Source: Branchiostoma belcheri
Taxonomy: Eukaryota > Chordata > Leptocardii > Amphioxiformes > Branchiostomatidae
Direction of reading: 5' to 3'
Assembly (NCBI RefSeq): GCF_001625305.1
Contig: NW_017803268.1
Location: 2,376,601 to 2,440,600 of the forward strand
DNA: 64,000 bases
Below the pieces are notes generated by a model that ran no database searches, was not told where the DNA came from, and worked only from the letters and a program-made list of their open reading frames with translations. This document shows positions 34,501 to 47,600 of this stretch, piece by piece. The position numbers were made by a program, and so were the translations under genes. Within the stretch, counting starts at the first letter, position 1. Every line of letters starts with the position of its first letter.

Positions 34501-37500
34501 TTACGTGTCTGTCAAAATAATACCATTTGTGCTGACCTACATGTATATATGCACTACTTGTACACAAATCCTTTTTGCGACAAGCCTTCAGGCCTCGAAA
34601 TTAACTTTTTTCACTATTGTCCCGGAATTGTCCCGAACATAGATTTCAATTGTCCCAAACTGAGGATGGACTGTCCCAGCCTTCTTTTCAGGAAATAAGT
34701 TTATGGCAACAATAAGAAAACAACAACAACATGCAGAATTGTACAACTTGAAGTCCACTTTATTAGTAAATGTAGGGAAATAGATGATAGTATCATGGGC
34801 ACTGCACCATCTTCGAGGCCCCCCTCCCCGACAATTGGAATCCCTGATTGGTCAAATTTAAATGTTTGAACATATATTTGAGTATTATGGGCTGCTGGCG
34901 GCCCACAGCAGGGTGGATGGATCGCGTTCCCAAATCATGTGGATGGTCTCAGAATTTTCCAGTTGCCTGAAATTGTCCCAAAACGTAATTTGAATTGTCC
35001 CGAGCTGAAAATTTAGTGTCATTTGACACTGGGACAATGTTAATTTCGAGCCCTGGCCTTAATTTGATTGATCACTGCTGTGACGTAGTATAGAAATCAG
35101 ATTCTCACAATGTCTTCCATTTCCTCCTTAGGAGTGGAAGGTCTCCTGTCTTTCGTTTGAAGAGGACTCGGAGCCGTTTGGTCGTGAACGAGACATGGCC
35201 GTCATGAAACTCGCCAAGGAGGCTGGAGTAAAGGTCATTTTGCGGACGTCGCACACCTTGTACAAATTACAAGAGTAAGCATTACCCTACGCTATATCTC
35301 AATAAAAAACAAGAAATAGCAGCCAGATGCAAACCAGGTTTTATGCGAAATATTCTAAAGCAAAGGACAATGCTGCAGCTAAAATTGGAATGGTTTTTGT
35401 TCTCTGTTGGAGACAGCGGGCAGATGGAATAGCACAGTGTGCGGACGTGAATGTTTTTGAAATTTCATTTACTATTTTTACGGCTATGTGCTGTTAAAGC
35501 TCAGCAACACAAGAGATGCTACTCTCAGATTTTGCTAGTGGCCAAATTTGCTTTTAATTACTAAGGAATTTTTTTTTTATTTCTTAGAAGTACTTTTTTT
35601 TTTTAAATTTTCTACAAGAATTGTTTTTACTCGCCAGAAGTAGGTATTTTCCCAAATCAACAGGTTATTAGCATTGTCACTTACACGTGCCGCACGTGCT
35701 GAAAATTTCTTTTGTAGGCTTCATATTTGATACCAGACTTAAGTGTCGGCTGTCTCTTCCTTGAAGAAACCAATTACTTGGTTAGCATTGTATCCCAGCT
35801 TGTCAGAGTACTGGCATGCTGTAGCTTGTTTTTGTCACCAGTTTTTTTCCTACGGAGGAGTAGCAGGACAGCAAAAGTTTCTCCATGTGTAGTAAGTTGC
35901 CATAGACCCTGTATGCTTTCAGCAATTAATTCAAAAATGCTTGGAGAACCACCTTCTAAAATCTATCTAGTTTCTTAAGTAACAGTTTCCCTGTGTATTT
36001 TATTACCTGGATGTCTAACCGTCATCGATGTATTTTGGAGAACTGTCTTTGTAACAAAGTGAATTGAATTTGTTGTTTAAAGGTATCCAGTGCAGTTTTT
36101 AGGGCTTGGAAACCCGATTTTTCAAAGCCAATATTATAGTCATTTATCTACATACAGTACTGAGTCAAAACCACACTATCCCAATGTATATTTTACCCTC
36201 ATGGAGCAAAAATTCCCTAAAAGTGGAAAATGGTAAACAGAAAACAAAGAGCTTTTCGACCAGTCACTCTGATCTTCCTCAATAGACTGTGACAAATCTC
36301 ACTGGGTCAGTCTATTGAACAAAGGTTTTAACTTAAAACGTAACTACCAACACAGATGAATTTATTGTTCTTTCTCTCGCCCAGCATCATTGATGTGAAC
36401 GGTGGGCAGCCACCGCTGACCTACAAGCGGTTCCAGGCCATCCTATCTAAGATGGACCCTCCAGACCAGCCTGTAGACACCATCACAGCAAGCACAGTGG
36501 ACAAACTGACCACTCCTATCCAAGATGACCACGACGAAAAATACGGAGTGCCGTCTCTTGAGGAGTTAGGTGGGGAAACATTATTAACGCTTTTCTAAGT
36601 TAAACTTACGAACTGGATTTATGTTTTATGTTGTAGAAATACATGCAAATTCAGACCTCATGGTGTTATTTTTTGTTATAGTATATCAGCAAAAAAAATC
36701 AAACTTTATTTTTGTTTGGCATTTGTTAGAAGTTACTTGTGTACTATACTTGGATCCCACCTCCTTGTTATCTACACATTCTGTGTCAAGAAAAGTAGGT
36801 AAAGATGAATTCTTCTTTTGCTTTATTTTTGCCCATGCTTTTATGAAACATGGGCATACAAAAATTGTAAACTATACATAACTTATACATAACCCTCATG
36901 ATGAAACATGAACAAGATTTGTATACGTATATAACAGTGTGGCTACCTTTTGTGGTTTAGTCTTGCATACCAATATGGCAAAACTCACTTGCAATGGGTA
37001 AAAGATGGTAATTCTATTAATTTTAGTTGGCCTGATGTTTTAACAAGCAATTAATTCAAACTACGCAAATCTGTTGACTGTTTTATCCATATTTTTGTAG
37101 TTTTGATAATCCTGCATAAATTATGTTAATGAGGCTGCACTGGCATTTGTCAGAACTTACTTGTATACTGTATATGGTTACCCCCGTCCCTGTTATCTAC
37201 ACATTTTGTGTAAAAAAAAAGGAGACAAATTACATGTCCAGGGTGTTATCAGATAAATTCTTCTTTTGCTCGATTTTTGCCCATATTATGCGAAACATGG
37301 GCATACAAAAATTAGAAACTATACATAATTATATATAACCCTTGTGATAATAAACAAGAACAAGATTTTTATACCTATATAATGGTGTGGCTACCTTTTG
37401 TGGTTTAGTCTTGCATACCAATATGGCAAAACTCACTTGCAATGGGTAAAAGATGGTAATTCTATTAGTTTTAGTTGGCCTGACTTTTTAAACAAGCAAT

Positions 37501-40500
37501 TACTTCAAACTACGCAAATCTGTTAACTGTTTCATCCATATTTTTGTAGTTTTGGTAATCATGCATAAATTATGTTAATGAGGCTGCACTGGCATTTCTC
37601 ATTAGTTCCACGTATACTGTATATGGTAACCCCCTCCCTGTTATCTACACATTTTGTGTCAAAAAAAAAGTAGACAAATTACATGTCCAGGGTGTTATCA
37701 GATAAATTCTTCTTTTGCTGAATTTTTGCCCATATTATGCGAAACATGGGCATACAAAAATTATACATAATTATATATAACCCTTTTGATATAACCCTTA
37801 TGATGAAACAAGAACAAGATTTTTATACCTATATAATGGTGTGGCTACCTTTTGTGGTTTAGTCTTGCATACCAATATGGCAAAACTCACCTGCAATGGG
37901 TAAAAGATGGTAATTCTATTAGTTTTAGTTGGCCTGACTTTTTAAACAAGCAATTACTTCAAACTGCGCAAATCTGTTAACTGTTTCATCCATATTTTTG
38001 GAGTTTTGGTAATATTGCATATATTATGTTAATGAGGCTACACTGGTAGTACCTGTAAGCCATTGTCTAACATCTAAAAAACCTTAGTAGCAATTCTAGC
38101 GAAGTTGTAGAAAACATGAAAAAAAACCCAGAAGCATTAGAAACCATTAGGCCACACCAATTTAATTTCTTGGTTAACGGATTCGCCCGCTTCATTTTTT
38201 TCTCATTTGCAAATAAAAATAAAAATTCAGAATCAACTGCAAAATGCTCATATTTTTCCCTTAACAGTTGAAAACAGTCCTTTTCTTCCTAGTTATTACA
38301 GTTATTCCATCTTTCAATGCAGTGGTATCATTTAAAGTTCAAAATTCATTGTTTAAATTTTGAACCAGCTTGGTGTGTTGACTTCATGGCTTCTATTGTA
38401 CCATTTTGGGCCATAATATAATGCCTAGGCCTGTTTTTATTTTCTTTTTTTTTTCGCCCGCCCGCTCCATTATTTTTCTAGAAAAATCCGTTAACCAAGA
38501 AATCAAATTGGTGTGGCCTTAGGAACAATTATTAATGATAATTCATAAGCATAAACAATGTTTGTTTTTGGACAGGTTTTGACACAGATAACTTGAACCC
38601 TGTTGTGTGGCCGGGTGGGGAGACAGAAGCACTGACCAGACTGGAACGGCATCTGGAGAGAAAGGTACAGTACTGATATAGGATTTACATTGTAATTCTT
38701 GCTTTGGCAACATGTATTGTATCCCAGCAACATACTTAGATATTTATTGATATATTTCAGCTTTATTACAGTAAGGTACATCTAAAAGAAAGGAGGTTTC
38801 CTTTGTGTGTATCCCAGTCCAAATCAAACCAACAATAGAAGATAAAAAATAATTAACAAGACTGTAAGTTGTGTCCACAAAAAGACATGGCTACACAGTG
38901 TGCTAGAATGTTTTGTGTTTTTATACCGGTAACATAAAGCCAGGACAACTTCTTAAATTGTTGATAACCAGATCATGACAATATTTATGGTATGTCTAGT
39001 TTGTACGTTTCTTGTAATTATTCTGTTACATAAGTGCCAGCCTACTGTAAGGTGCCTTTGAAAGTTTGATTTTTTTTGCAAAGAAAACGATTCAGAATGA
39101 TGTTCCAGGCTTTAGTTTCCAATCATGTGACTCGTATGACTACCGGTAGAAGGAATTTTCAGGGCACCAATGTGCCTCAAGTTCAATCTCTCATGAATTA
39201 TGGAGAGTATTTCCTTTGTGAATTTGCTGATTTGCTGACGTACATGAAGTCAGCCAGAAATTGCTTTAAAAGCTTGTAGCATGACTCAGAGCAGCATCAC
39301 TGTGTGTCATAGTGTAATACTGTAATCCTAACATTTCAGGTAAGCTATCTTGGCAAAGAGCAGGGAGTATTTTACACAAATTAACAGGTTTATGTAGGCA
39401 AAATGAGTTTTGGGGCACCTCTGAGTGAAATAGGGAGCACTGTAACTGAACAGGGGTTTAAGGTTACTGATATGGAAAGATATGGAAATTTGAACTGTTC
39501 GATATTGAATGAGGGGAAGCTTTTAAGTCAATGAAGGAAATGGAAGGTGGACTGTTTCATTGCATTCATGGGGTGCTTAGATTTGGCATGAGTGCGGAAA
39601 CCACGACAAGCGAATGCTCTGAAGACTGTCCGACCTTTGACTATGCAGGTCTAGCATAGCTAGGAATTACTCAATAATGCCTCATGCTGAATTTATGAAT
39701 TCAGCATGACAAATAACATGCTACGTAGAACGATTAATACACTTACATCACTTTATACTGAGTAAGAGCGGGCTGGCTATGATTAACTCAGTGCATAATC
39801 TGTGTCTGTACATGTATCTGTATCGGTATAGCTGGTATAACCACCCTTCGGCGTAACACACCAGCTAACACATTGTAACATTTAACAGAAAAGGGCATGG
39901 AGATACTCACTAAGATAAGCTGACATTGAATTTGGGAGAGTTTTTGATGTTTTTTTCTTGTCTCTATCCAGGCATGGGTTGCAAGTTTTGAGAGACCGAA
40001 GATGACAGCCTCCTCACTGTTAGCCAGCCCCACAGGACTGAGTCCATATCTCAGATTCGGCTGCCTGTCTCCCAGATTATTCTACAAGAAGCTAACAGAG
40101 CTGTACAAGAAGGTTTGTTCATATGAATTACCTTTCAGTTTGCTTAGTATAAGGATGGTTTTATTACCTTGCTAAGAGCAGGGCTCAAAATTTATTTTTG
40201 TGAATATGTGAACCTAACATTCCTCACAAAAAAATTAAATGCACAGCTGCAATTTTGAAAAAATTAGATGCACGGCTGCAATTTTGGGTGTACAAATGTG
40301 TATGTGCACCCAGCATTTCGAGCCCTGTAAGAGGCATGTAACTTTTTCTAAGCAAGAGCCAACATTTTGATGACTGTTTGTCATCTTTATCAGGACAATT
40401 ACCACCGCAAAACCTGACATTTTGATGACTGGCTGTCATCTTAATCAGGGCAATTATCACCGGTTCAATGTAACTGAAGCTAGATTTTACTGGTTCACTA

Positions 40501-43500
40501 TGAATTCAGGTGTTACTAGTTCACTCTGCACCTGGCTTCAGTGCACAGTGAACCTGTCATAATTGCCCTGATGAAGATGGCAGACAGTCATTGAAACATC
40601 AGCTTTTGTTAAAGAAGTGGTTGGGAAGAAAGAACTTGATGCAATCATTTACGAATGCAGACTTATAGGTTTGTGTTCCCTTTCCAGGTAAAGAGAAGCA
40701 ACCACCCTCCCTTGTCATTGTACGGCCAGTTACTGTGGAGAGAGTTCTTCTACACAGCGGCTACGAACAACCCAAACTTCGACAAGATGGTGAACAACAC
40801 AATCTGTGTGCAGATCCCATGGGATAAAAACCCAGAGGCACTGGCCAAGTGGGCAGAGGTACTGCTGTGTTTCAATATTCTACCCAGCCTAAATTTTTTT
40901 TCTGTCAATTTCAATTTTATTATGTATACCGAAGGAAAACATATTGTTTTTGCTCAGTTTCCTCTTCTCCAAACGCAAAAGGTCAAATACCTGCACCATG
41001 GTGACTGGTGTTGGGTTAAATCATGTTGCAATTTTATAGCAGGAGGGATTTAGACTCCTGTCACCATATATATGAACATGTTTGAGTAAGAATTAACAGA
41101 GCAGACCATATGCGAAGGTAAACATTATGCATTTTCTTTGCAAATGTTGCCTTCCTAGTTTGATGTGACATCATATGGTCTAGTTCTAGGGGTATGCTTC
41201 ATTGGGAAAATTTAAACATTTTGGCTATTTCCTGCATTTAGAGGGGCAAATTTTGCTGGTAGACTTTTTGGTTTCGCATATCTTTACAAGCTAATTTTTG
41301 TCCATCAAAGATAACGGATTGGGCAAAATTTTTGTATGTCACAAGAGGCGAAATTCCGTTGAATGACAGAAGGAAGGAAACTGGGTAGAACACTGCTTTG
41401 CTTTCATCATCTTCCTTGTAATTCCTTATAATCCCAAAATGTGCTCTAAACGTAATGTAAACCGTGCATACCTGGGGGTGTTGCACTCGAGATCTCATTT
41501 TAAAAGTGGCAGATGTGGCGGATAAAAATATCTTAGTGGATGAATGTTAACGGACGTTCAAGTGACTCTATTTAAATAGCATAAGTGAATTTTTCATTTG
41601 TGTCACATTTTTAATAAAAGTCGTGACTCTTCTAATATGAAGAGTGAGGTTTTTCAAAAAGCACTCCAACGTCAATCTACATGGAAGTTATATTAGACAC
41701 AAAGTTAGAATATAAGTGAATATTATTCATTGTAATAATCCATGTTCACATAAACTAATGAAAAAACAGTATTTTTTGTTCAGAAAGGAAGGTACTTTAA
41801 AGCAAGGAACGTTCCTATTCGGAGTGAATTTTCCATTTGTCCCATTTTCAGTTGCTATAGTACTGCAAACATTTCAAGACTTTAGTCATGTCTCTAATAA
41901 TATGAATAGTCTATATGGAAGTTATACACATTTTTTTATGAATGAAATTGCAACAGAGATGATTGTCTTTCATTGTCATAATCCTTTCTTCACATTAAAA
42001 AAAATTTATAATGAGAAAACTTATGTCTGTTCCTAGAGGTACTTACAAGTAAGTTTCCCATAAAGACTGTTCATGCGTGGGCGTTCATAGAGTGTATTCC
42101 CTAATGGCCCCATCAACTGATATCTGGGACACGTTCCTACCCACCTGCACATCCAAGGGAGGGACCAGTGAATGAAGCTTCCATTGGAATTCTATGGTGA
42201 AACCACTAGAAACAAGCACTTAAAAACACATTTACTTTTATTCCAAACCTCAAGTCTTTACCCCCACTGCAAAGCTGAATTTGTCAGGTTTCTTTTGGTA
42301 CAAATAGTGAAAGTTCGACTCCTGCCTAATTTTGAGTTACAGCCCAAATACTGAAATGATACCTGGATTTCACCCCCTGTCCAAGTGGAACAGTCCCAGG
42401 ATCTATCTCGGGGTCGATAGAAGGTCAAGTCTTGCCAAAGGTCAAACGTTTTGGGCAGATTTGAAAAATATACATTCTTCTGTCCCACTTACCACAAAAC
42501 TGGGCCTTTCTGAGCAAAATTTGCCCAGGAAAAAAAATTATTTCAAAAATAAGTCCAAAAATAAATCGTGGGTACTCAAAGTGGCCTTACCCCGCATGCG
42601 CTTACACTGGTCCCTCTCCTCCAAGTAGTGGGTATAGAAAGAGCTTTCCTTGTTTTGTCGCTCTTGATATGCTGGGAGACTTTCTGATAATGCAACAGAT
42701 GGAACCTTTGTCTTGTTTAACAATCCACCCAAAAGTTTAATATTCCATAAGGCCACAGCAAGTAAATTTTATGGATGACATCCTCCGCAGACTCCAAATC
42801 TAATGCAATAGGGTGAAAAAACAAGGCAAGCCAAGAAAAACAAGATTCCTACAATTTCAAATTTTGACATCATAAACCTTGTTAAGGCCACACCAATTTA
42901 ATTTCTTGGTTAACGGATTTTTCTAGAAAAATAATGGAGCGGGCGGGCGAAAAAAAAATAAAAATAAAAACAGGCCTAGGCATCCTATTATGGCCCAAAA
43001 TGGTACGATAGGAGCCATGAAGTCAGCACACCAGGCAGGTTCAAAATTTAAACAATGAATTTTGAACTTTTAATGGTAGCACTGCATTGATAGATGGAAT
43101 GACTGTAACAAGGTAGTAAGAAAAGGACTGTTTTCAACTGTTCAGGGCAAAATATGAGCATTTTGCAGTTGATTCTGAATTTTTATTTTTATTTGCAAAT
43201 AAAAAAAAAACGAAGAGGCGAATCCGTTAACCAAGAAATTAAATTGGTGTGGCCTAAACAAGAAATGTTAAGTTTACTGCCATCTGTTACTACATCCATT
43301 TGTTACTTAGAAATAAAAGTTTTCAATCGTTGTACAGATGTTTTTGATTCAGTGGGAACATCACATATAAAAGGAGTGAAATACATCACTGCATCAATGT
43401 ACACTGTACATGTAAAAGAACAATAAATCAGAGCCTTGTCTAGATCTCCTCTCTTAATATTTATTTGCCATCCACATTCTGGCATGGTAACAGACATCTT

Positions 43501-44582
43501 TGCCCATTTTGGGCATGTTCACCACTGTCAGAGGGTAGCAAAATTTTTTTTCTTCCAAAATCAGTCAAAAATTAATGTGCGCGTTGATGTCATCCATAAA
43601 AATTACTTTCCATAGCCTAATTAGCTCATCAACATACATATATACATGTACCCCCACATTGTTACACTCCTGCATATACACGAACTGGCTTTGAAAGAAC
43701 CTTGCTTGTTTTGTACAAAAATGTAGCTCATGCTGGGAGAGTTTGTGACTATGCAGACAATGTTTTGCGATGTGTTATTGTGTCAACATGCCTCAGAGTA
43801 CTGGAGCTAATTAGGCCCCAAAGACCTTGGCAGTTCCCTTAAATCATAACTCCTACGCATGTAAAAATTAGTTTTAGAAAGAACCTTGCCATTCCACAGC
43901 TGAGCTTATATATCTTTTGTTCTGAAAATGCTCAGTTCTCAAGTCATGATTTTTCTAGTATTTTTGGAACAGATAAGATGATATTCAGCCAGTTCAGCTT
44001 GAGGTTTTATGAGTGTTGTTTGAATAATGAAGACGTATATGATAGAGATAATGTACCTAATTAAAAGCCAAAGCATGTAGGACCTAATATTGAATGCAGT
44101 TCCATCTAAAGACTGTACCCCCCGCCTTTCCAGGGCCAGACGGGCTTCCCCTGGATAGATGCGATCATGTCGCAGCTACAGCAGGAGGGGTGGATCCACC
44201 ACTTGGCACGGCACGCTGTGGCCTGCTTCCTGACCAGAGGGGACCTGTGGATCTCCTGGGAAGAAGGGATGAAGGTGACCTTTGCTCTATTTACTTCTTT
44301 ACGTTGTTTTGTATGGTTAAACCCAAGTTTAAAGGCCCCCAATGCAATTTCAAGGTGGTAAACTGGATTTTAAAATTCAGTTTTCTGGTCCTTTTTAATT
44401 TAGTACACTTAGTCAATGTTGTCCCACAGCATACTGATATCAGTGAAGGAAAAATGTGATCTTGCCGTAGGAAAACGGCTGCTTGTTTTGTATCGTAGGC
44501 TGGTCAAGTTATTCATGGGTGGCAACCAAAAATAAAAAGGCACTTCAACTAGCTTGTTTGGGGGCAATTTCAACACTTCAAG

Positions 44583-44623
<41 letters not shown>

Positions 44624-47600
44624 TATGTATGAAATGATGACGAAATCGTACACGTGCTAAGAAATGGGAATAAATGTCAATATCAGACAGATTTCATATT
44701 TTCTTTTTGCCACCCTAAAACTGTATTGGATGCCATTTAAGTTTTACTTGGCAGTCAATAAAAGCTATGGCAAATGTAAAAATTTGATGGTTTTATTGTC
44801 GCATGTTCTTAGTTCTATATGGCTTCCATAACTGTAAGTTTAGGCCACAGCAAGTAAATTTTATGGATGACATCCTCTGCAGACTCCAAATCTAATGCGA
44901 GCGGGCGAAAAAAAACAAGGCGGGCCAAAAAAACAAGGTTCCTACATTATAAAATCATTGTACGAATGGCTTTTATTTGGTGGGAACATCACATATACAC
45001 AGCCATCATCACATATCATTGCATCAAAGTAAGAAATAAAACATTAGATCAGAGCCTTTTCTTGTCTCCTCTCGTCATAGTTATCTGCCATCCACCTTCC
45101 GGCATGGCAGCAGACATCTTTGCCCATTTTCGGCATGTTGACCACCGTCAGAAGGCAACAAAATTTCTTGTGTTTTTTTCCAAAATCAGGCGAAAATTAA
45201 TGCGCGCACCGATGTCATGCATAAAAATTACTTGCTGTGGCGTTATTTGACTTTACCATTGGATACATTGGAGAGGGAGACGAAACAGGTAACTTCCAGA
45301 CTGTTTCCGCAATTAGAATGAATAATACTGTCACGTCTTCTCCCCCTGTGATACTGTTGTAATGCCCGTGCTGTCCGTTCTGCTGCCGAGGTGTTTGAGG
45401 AACTCTTGCTGGACGCTGACTGGAGCGTGAACGCCGGGAGCTGGATGTGGCTGTCCTGCAGCTCCTTCTTCCAGCAGTTCTTCCACGTGTACTGTCCCGT
45501 CAACTTCGGCAGGCGGACCGACCCCAACGGGGACTTCATCAGGTCAGTATTCAGGGCTGGAAATCCTTTTTGGCGACGTCTCAGGGAGGAGCCTAATGGT
45601 ACAGTATTGGGTGCAATTTGCAAGAATTCTAGGAATTGTACAGGCGGACCGACCCCAACGGGGACTTTATCAGGTCAGTATTCAGGGCTCAAAATCCTTT
45701 TTACTGTCAAGCAAGGGGACCCAGGTTCAATCCCCAGGATTGGACCCAGACATGTCCGGACATGCACCCAGACGTTGTGTCCTTGGGAAAGGCACTTATC
45801 ACGTATTTCCCCCTCCTAAATTAGAGGGATCCTGGGACCTACTAGGGTTTTGGTTGGCGTTAGGAAGGGCATCCAGCCTTTAAAAAAACCTTGCTTCGAA
45901 AAAGACTTGCACTTGATGTAAGTACATCTAACCCCCAGTTAAGGGGAAAAATTATATTAAAAATTGGATAGAAAAGTCATGAGTCAGTCTGACAGAGACC
46001 ATGACATTGAACTCTAAAAAAAAAACTTATCCAGTTACTTGATTTCTTTTGTATTGGGTAACGTTATAGATGGATATCTTACCTTCATTGATGTATAACA
46101 GGACAATGATGTTTGTGTGTTGTGTACAGGAAATACCTCCCCAAGCTGAGAGGGTTCCCTGCCAAGTACATCTACGACCCGTGGAACGCTCCAGAGTCGG
46201 TGCAGAAGGCAGCTAAGTGCATCATCGGTACATCACCCTTCTGTTCTTTCATATCAACAAATAGGCAACTGTTGTATATTGCCTTTTTTCTTCCCTGTAA
46301 TAAAGTATTGTTTTGGGTGGCTGAGCTGGGGTTAATGTGTATGCTTGCCTGGACAGTGCAGGTTGATAGCATGTAGAATGATAGGCAGAATGACATCAAA
46401 AGGGTAGACACATCAAATTTCTCTGGCCGGAAGTTAGCAGCAATTGGAGGCTGACATGGGGGAATTCAGGGAGTCAAGGATTGCACGAGGCAATACATCC
46501 CAGAAGTTTGAAATCTCCTATTCCTTACTTCCAAAAATAGTTTCATCTGATCAGGTTGGTGATGATGAGGTTGGTAAAGTATAGGATACACAACCAAAAT
46601 ATCTCACCTAAGTGCTTTGGTTGTGTAAAAGAAAACTCCTGTATCCTATTTCTTGTTACAACGGGGAAAACCAGATCCTTAACCTCTGAGTGTTTAAAAT
46701 GATGTTTTCTGGTTGGCCCTCCAGGGAAGGACTACCCGCTGCCGATGGTCAACCACGCAGAGACGAGCAGAATCAACGTGGAGCGCATGAAGCAGGTGTA
46801 CCAGCAGCTATCACGGTACAGGGGCGCAGGTACGCAATGTAAGGCCGCTTCTTACCTACCGTAGGACACTCCCCGCAAAATCTGCGACTTGGACAACTCT
46901 AGTAGCTTAGAACTAGGTCAGTTATGCGCTAGGCTGAAGCCTTAGTCAGTTTTTAGAAGCCTACGCCAGTGCTCGTAAGCTGGAAGTGTCTCACTACTCG
47001 ATCACTCACTATCTGGTTTAGCATCTGTTGCTCCCTGTCTTCTGAGGGTTAGACGTCTGGGGGTGGAAAAATATCTCTGATCAACTGCAAAATCTTATTA
47101 GCCTACTCTGCAGGAGTTAAAAGTCCCCCATGACATTATCATAATTTGTTCTTGAAGAATTAAACTCAATTTACTCTCAAGTAGGTCTGGAACTTTTTTC
47201 TACCATCTCTTAGCAGTGTTTCCTATACCATTATATAACTGTAAAACTTGTCAACATATTTACATAGAAACTTATGCAATCTGGCTCGGTAATGGTGGAA
47301 AGCCAACAGTTTGAGGCCCTGGATCACCAGTAAACAACAAGATGTGGGGGAACCCTTGCAGATGATAAAATACAAGTTATCTGTCATTTGTGGGATTTCC
47401 TATTTTTGTTCCTTGCCCGAGAGGTAGAAAATATTTCACTCAACCTTGAAAGGTTGATTTTCCTGTTTTGTGACGTCTGAACGGGTCAAAAATAGTTTGT
47501 TGCGCTCCATAGCGTACTAGGTTATCTGTGTTGTGAGGGATTTCCTATTTTTGTGACATTTCTAAGAGGCAGTGATTGTTCGTCCAACCTTGAATGGTGG

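Noticed and set aside
36718..38060. CRISPR-like array
   Set aside because: Units are ~450 bp with no short repeat/spacer alternation, and the genome is eukaryotic.
44867..45250. 127-codon + strand ORF before CRY exon 9
   Set aside because: It lies wholly inside MITE B and has no domain.
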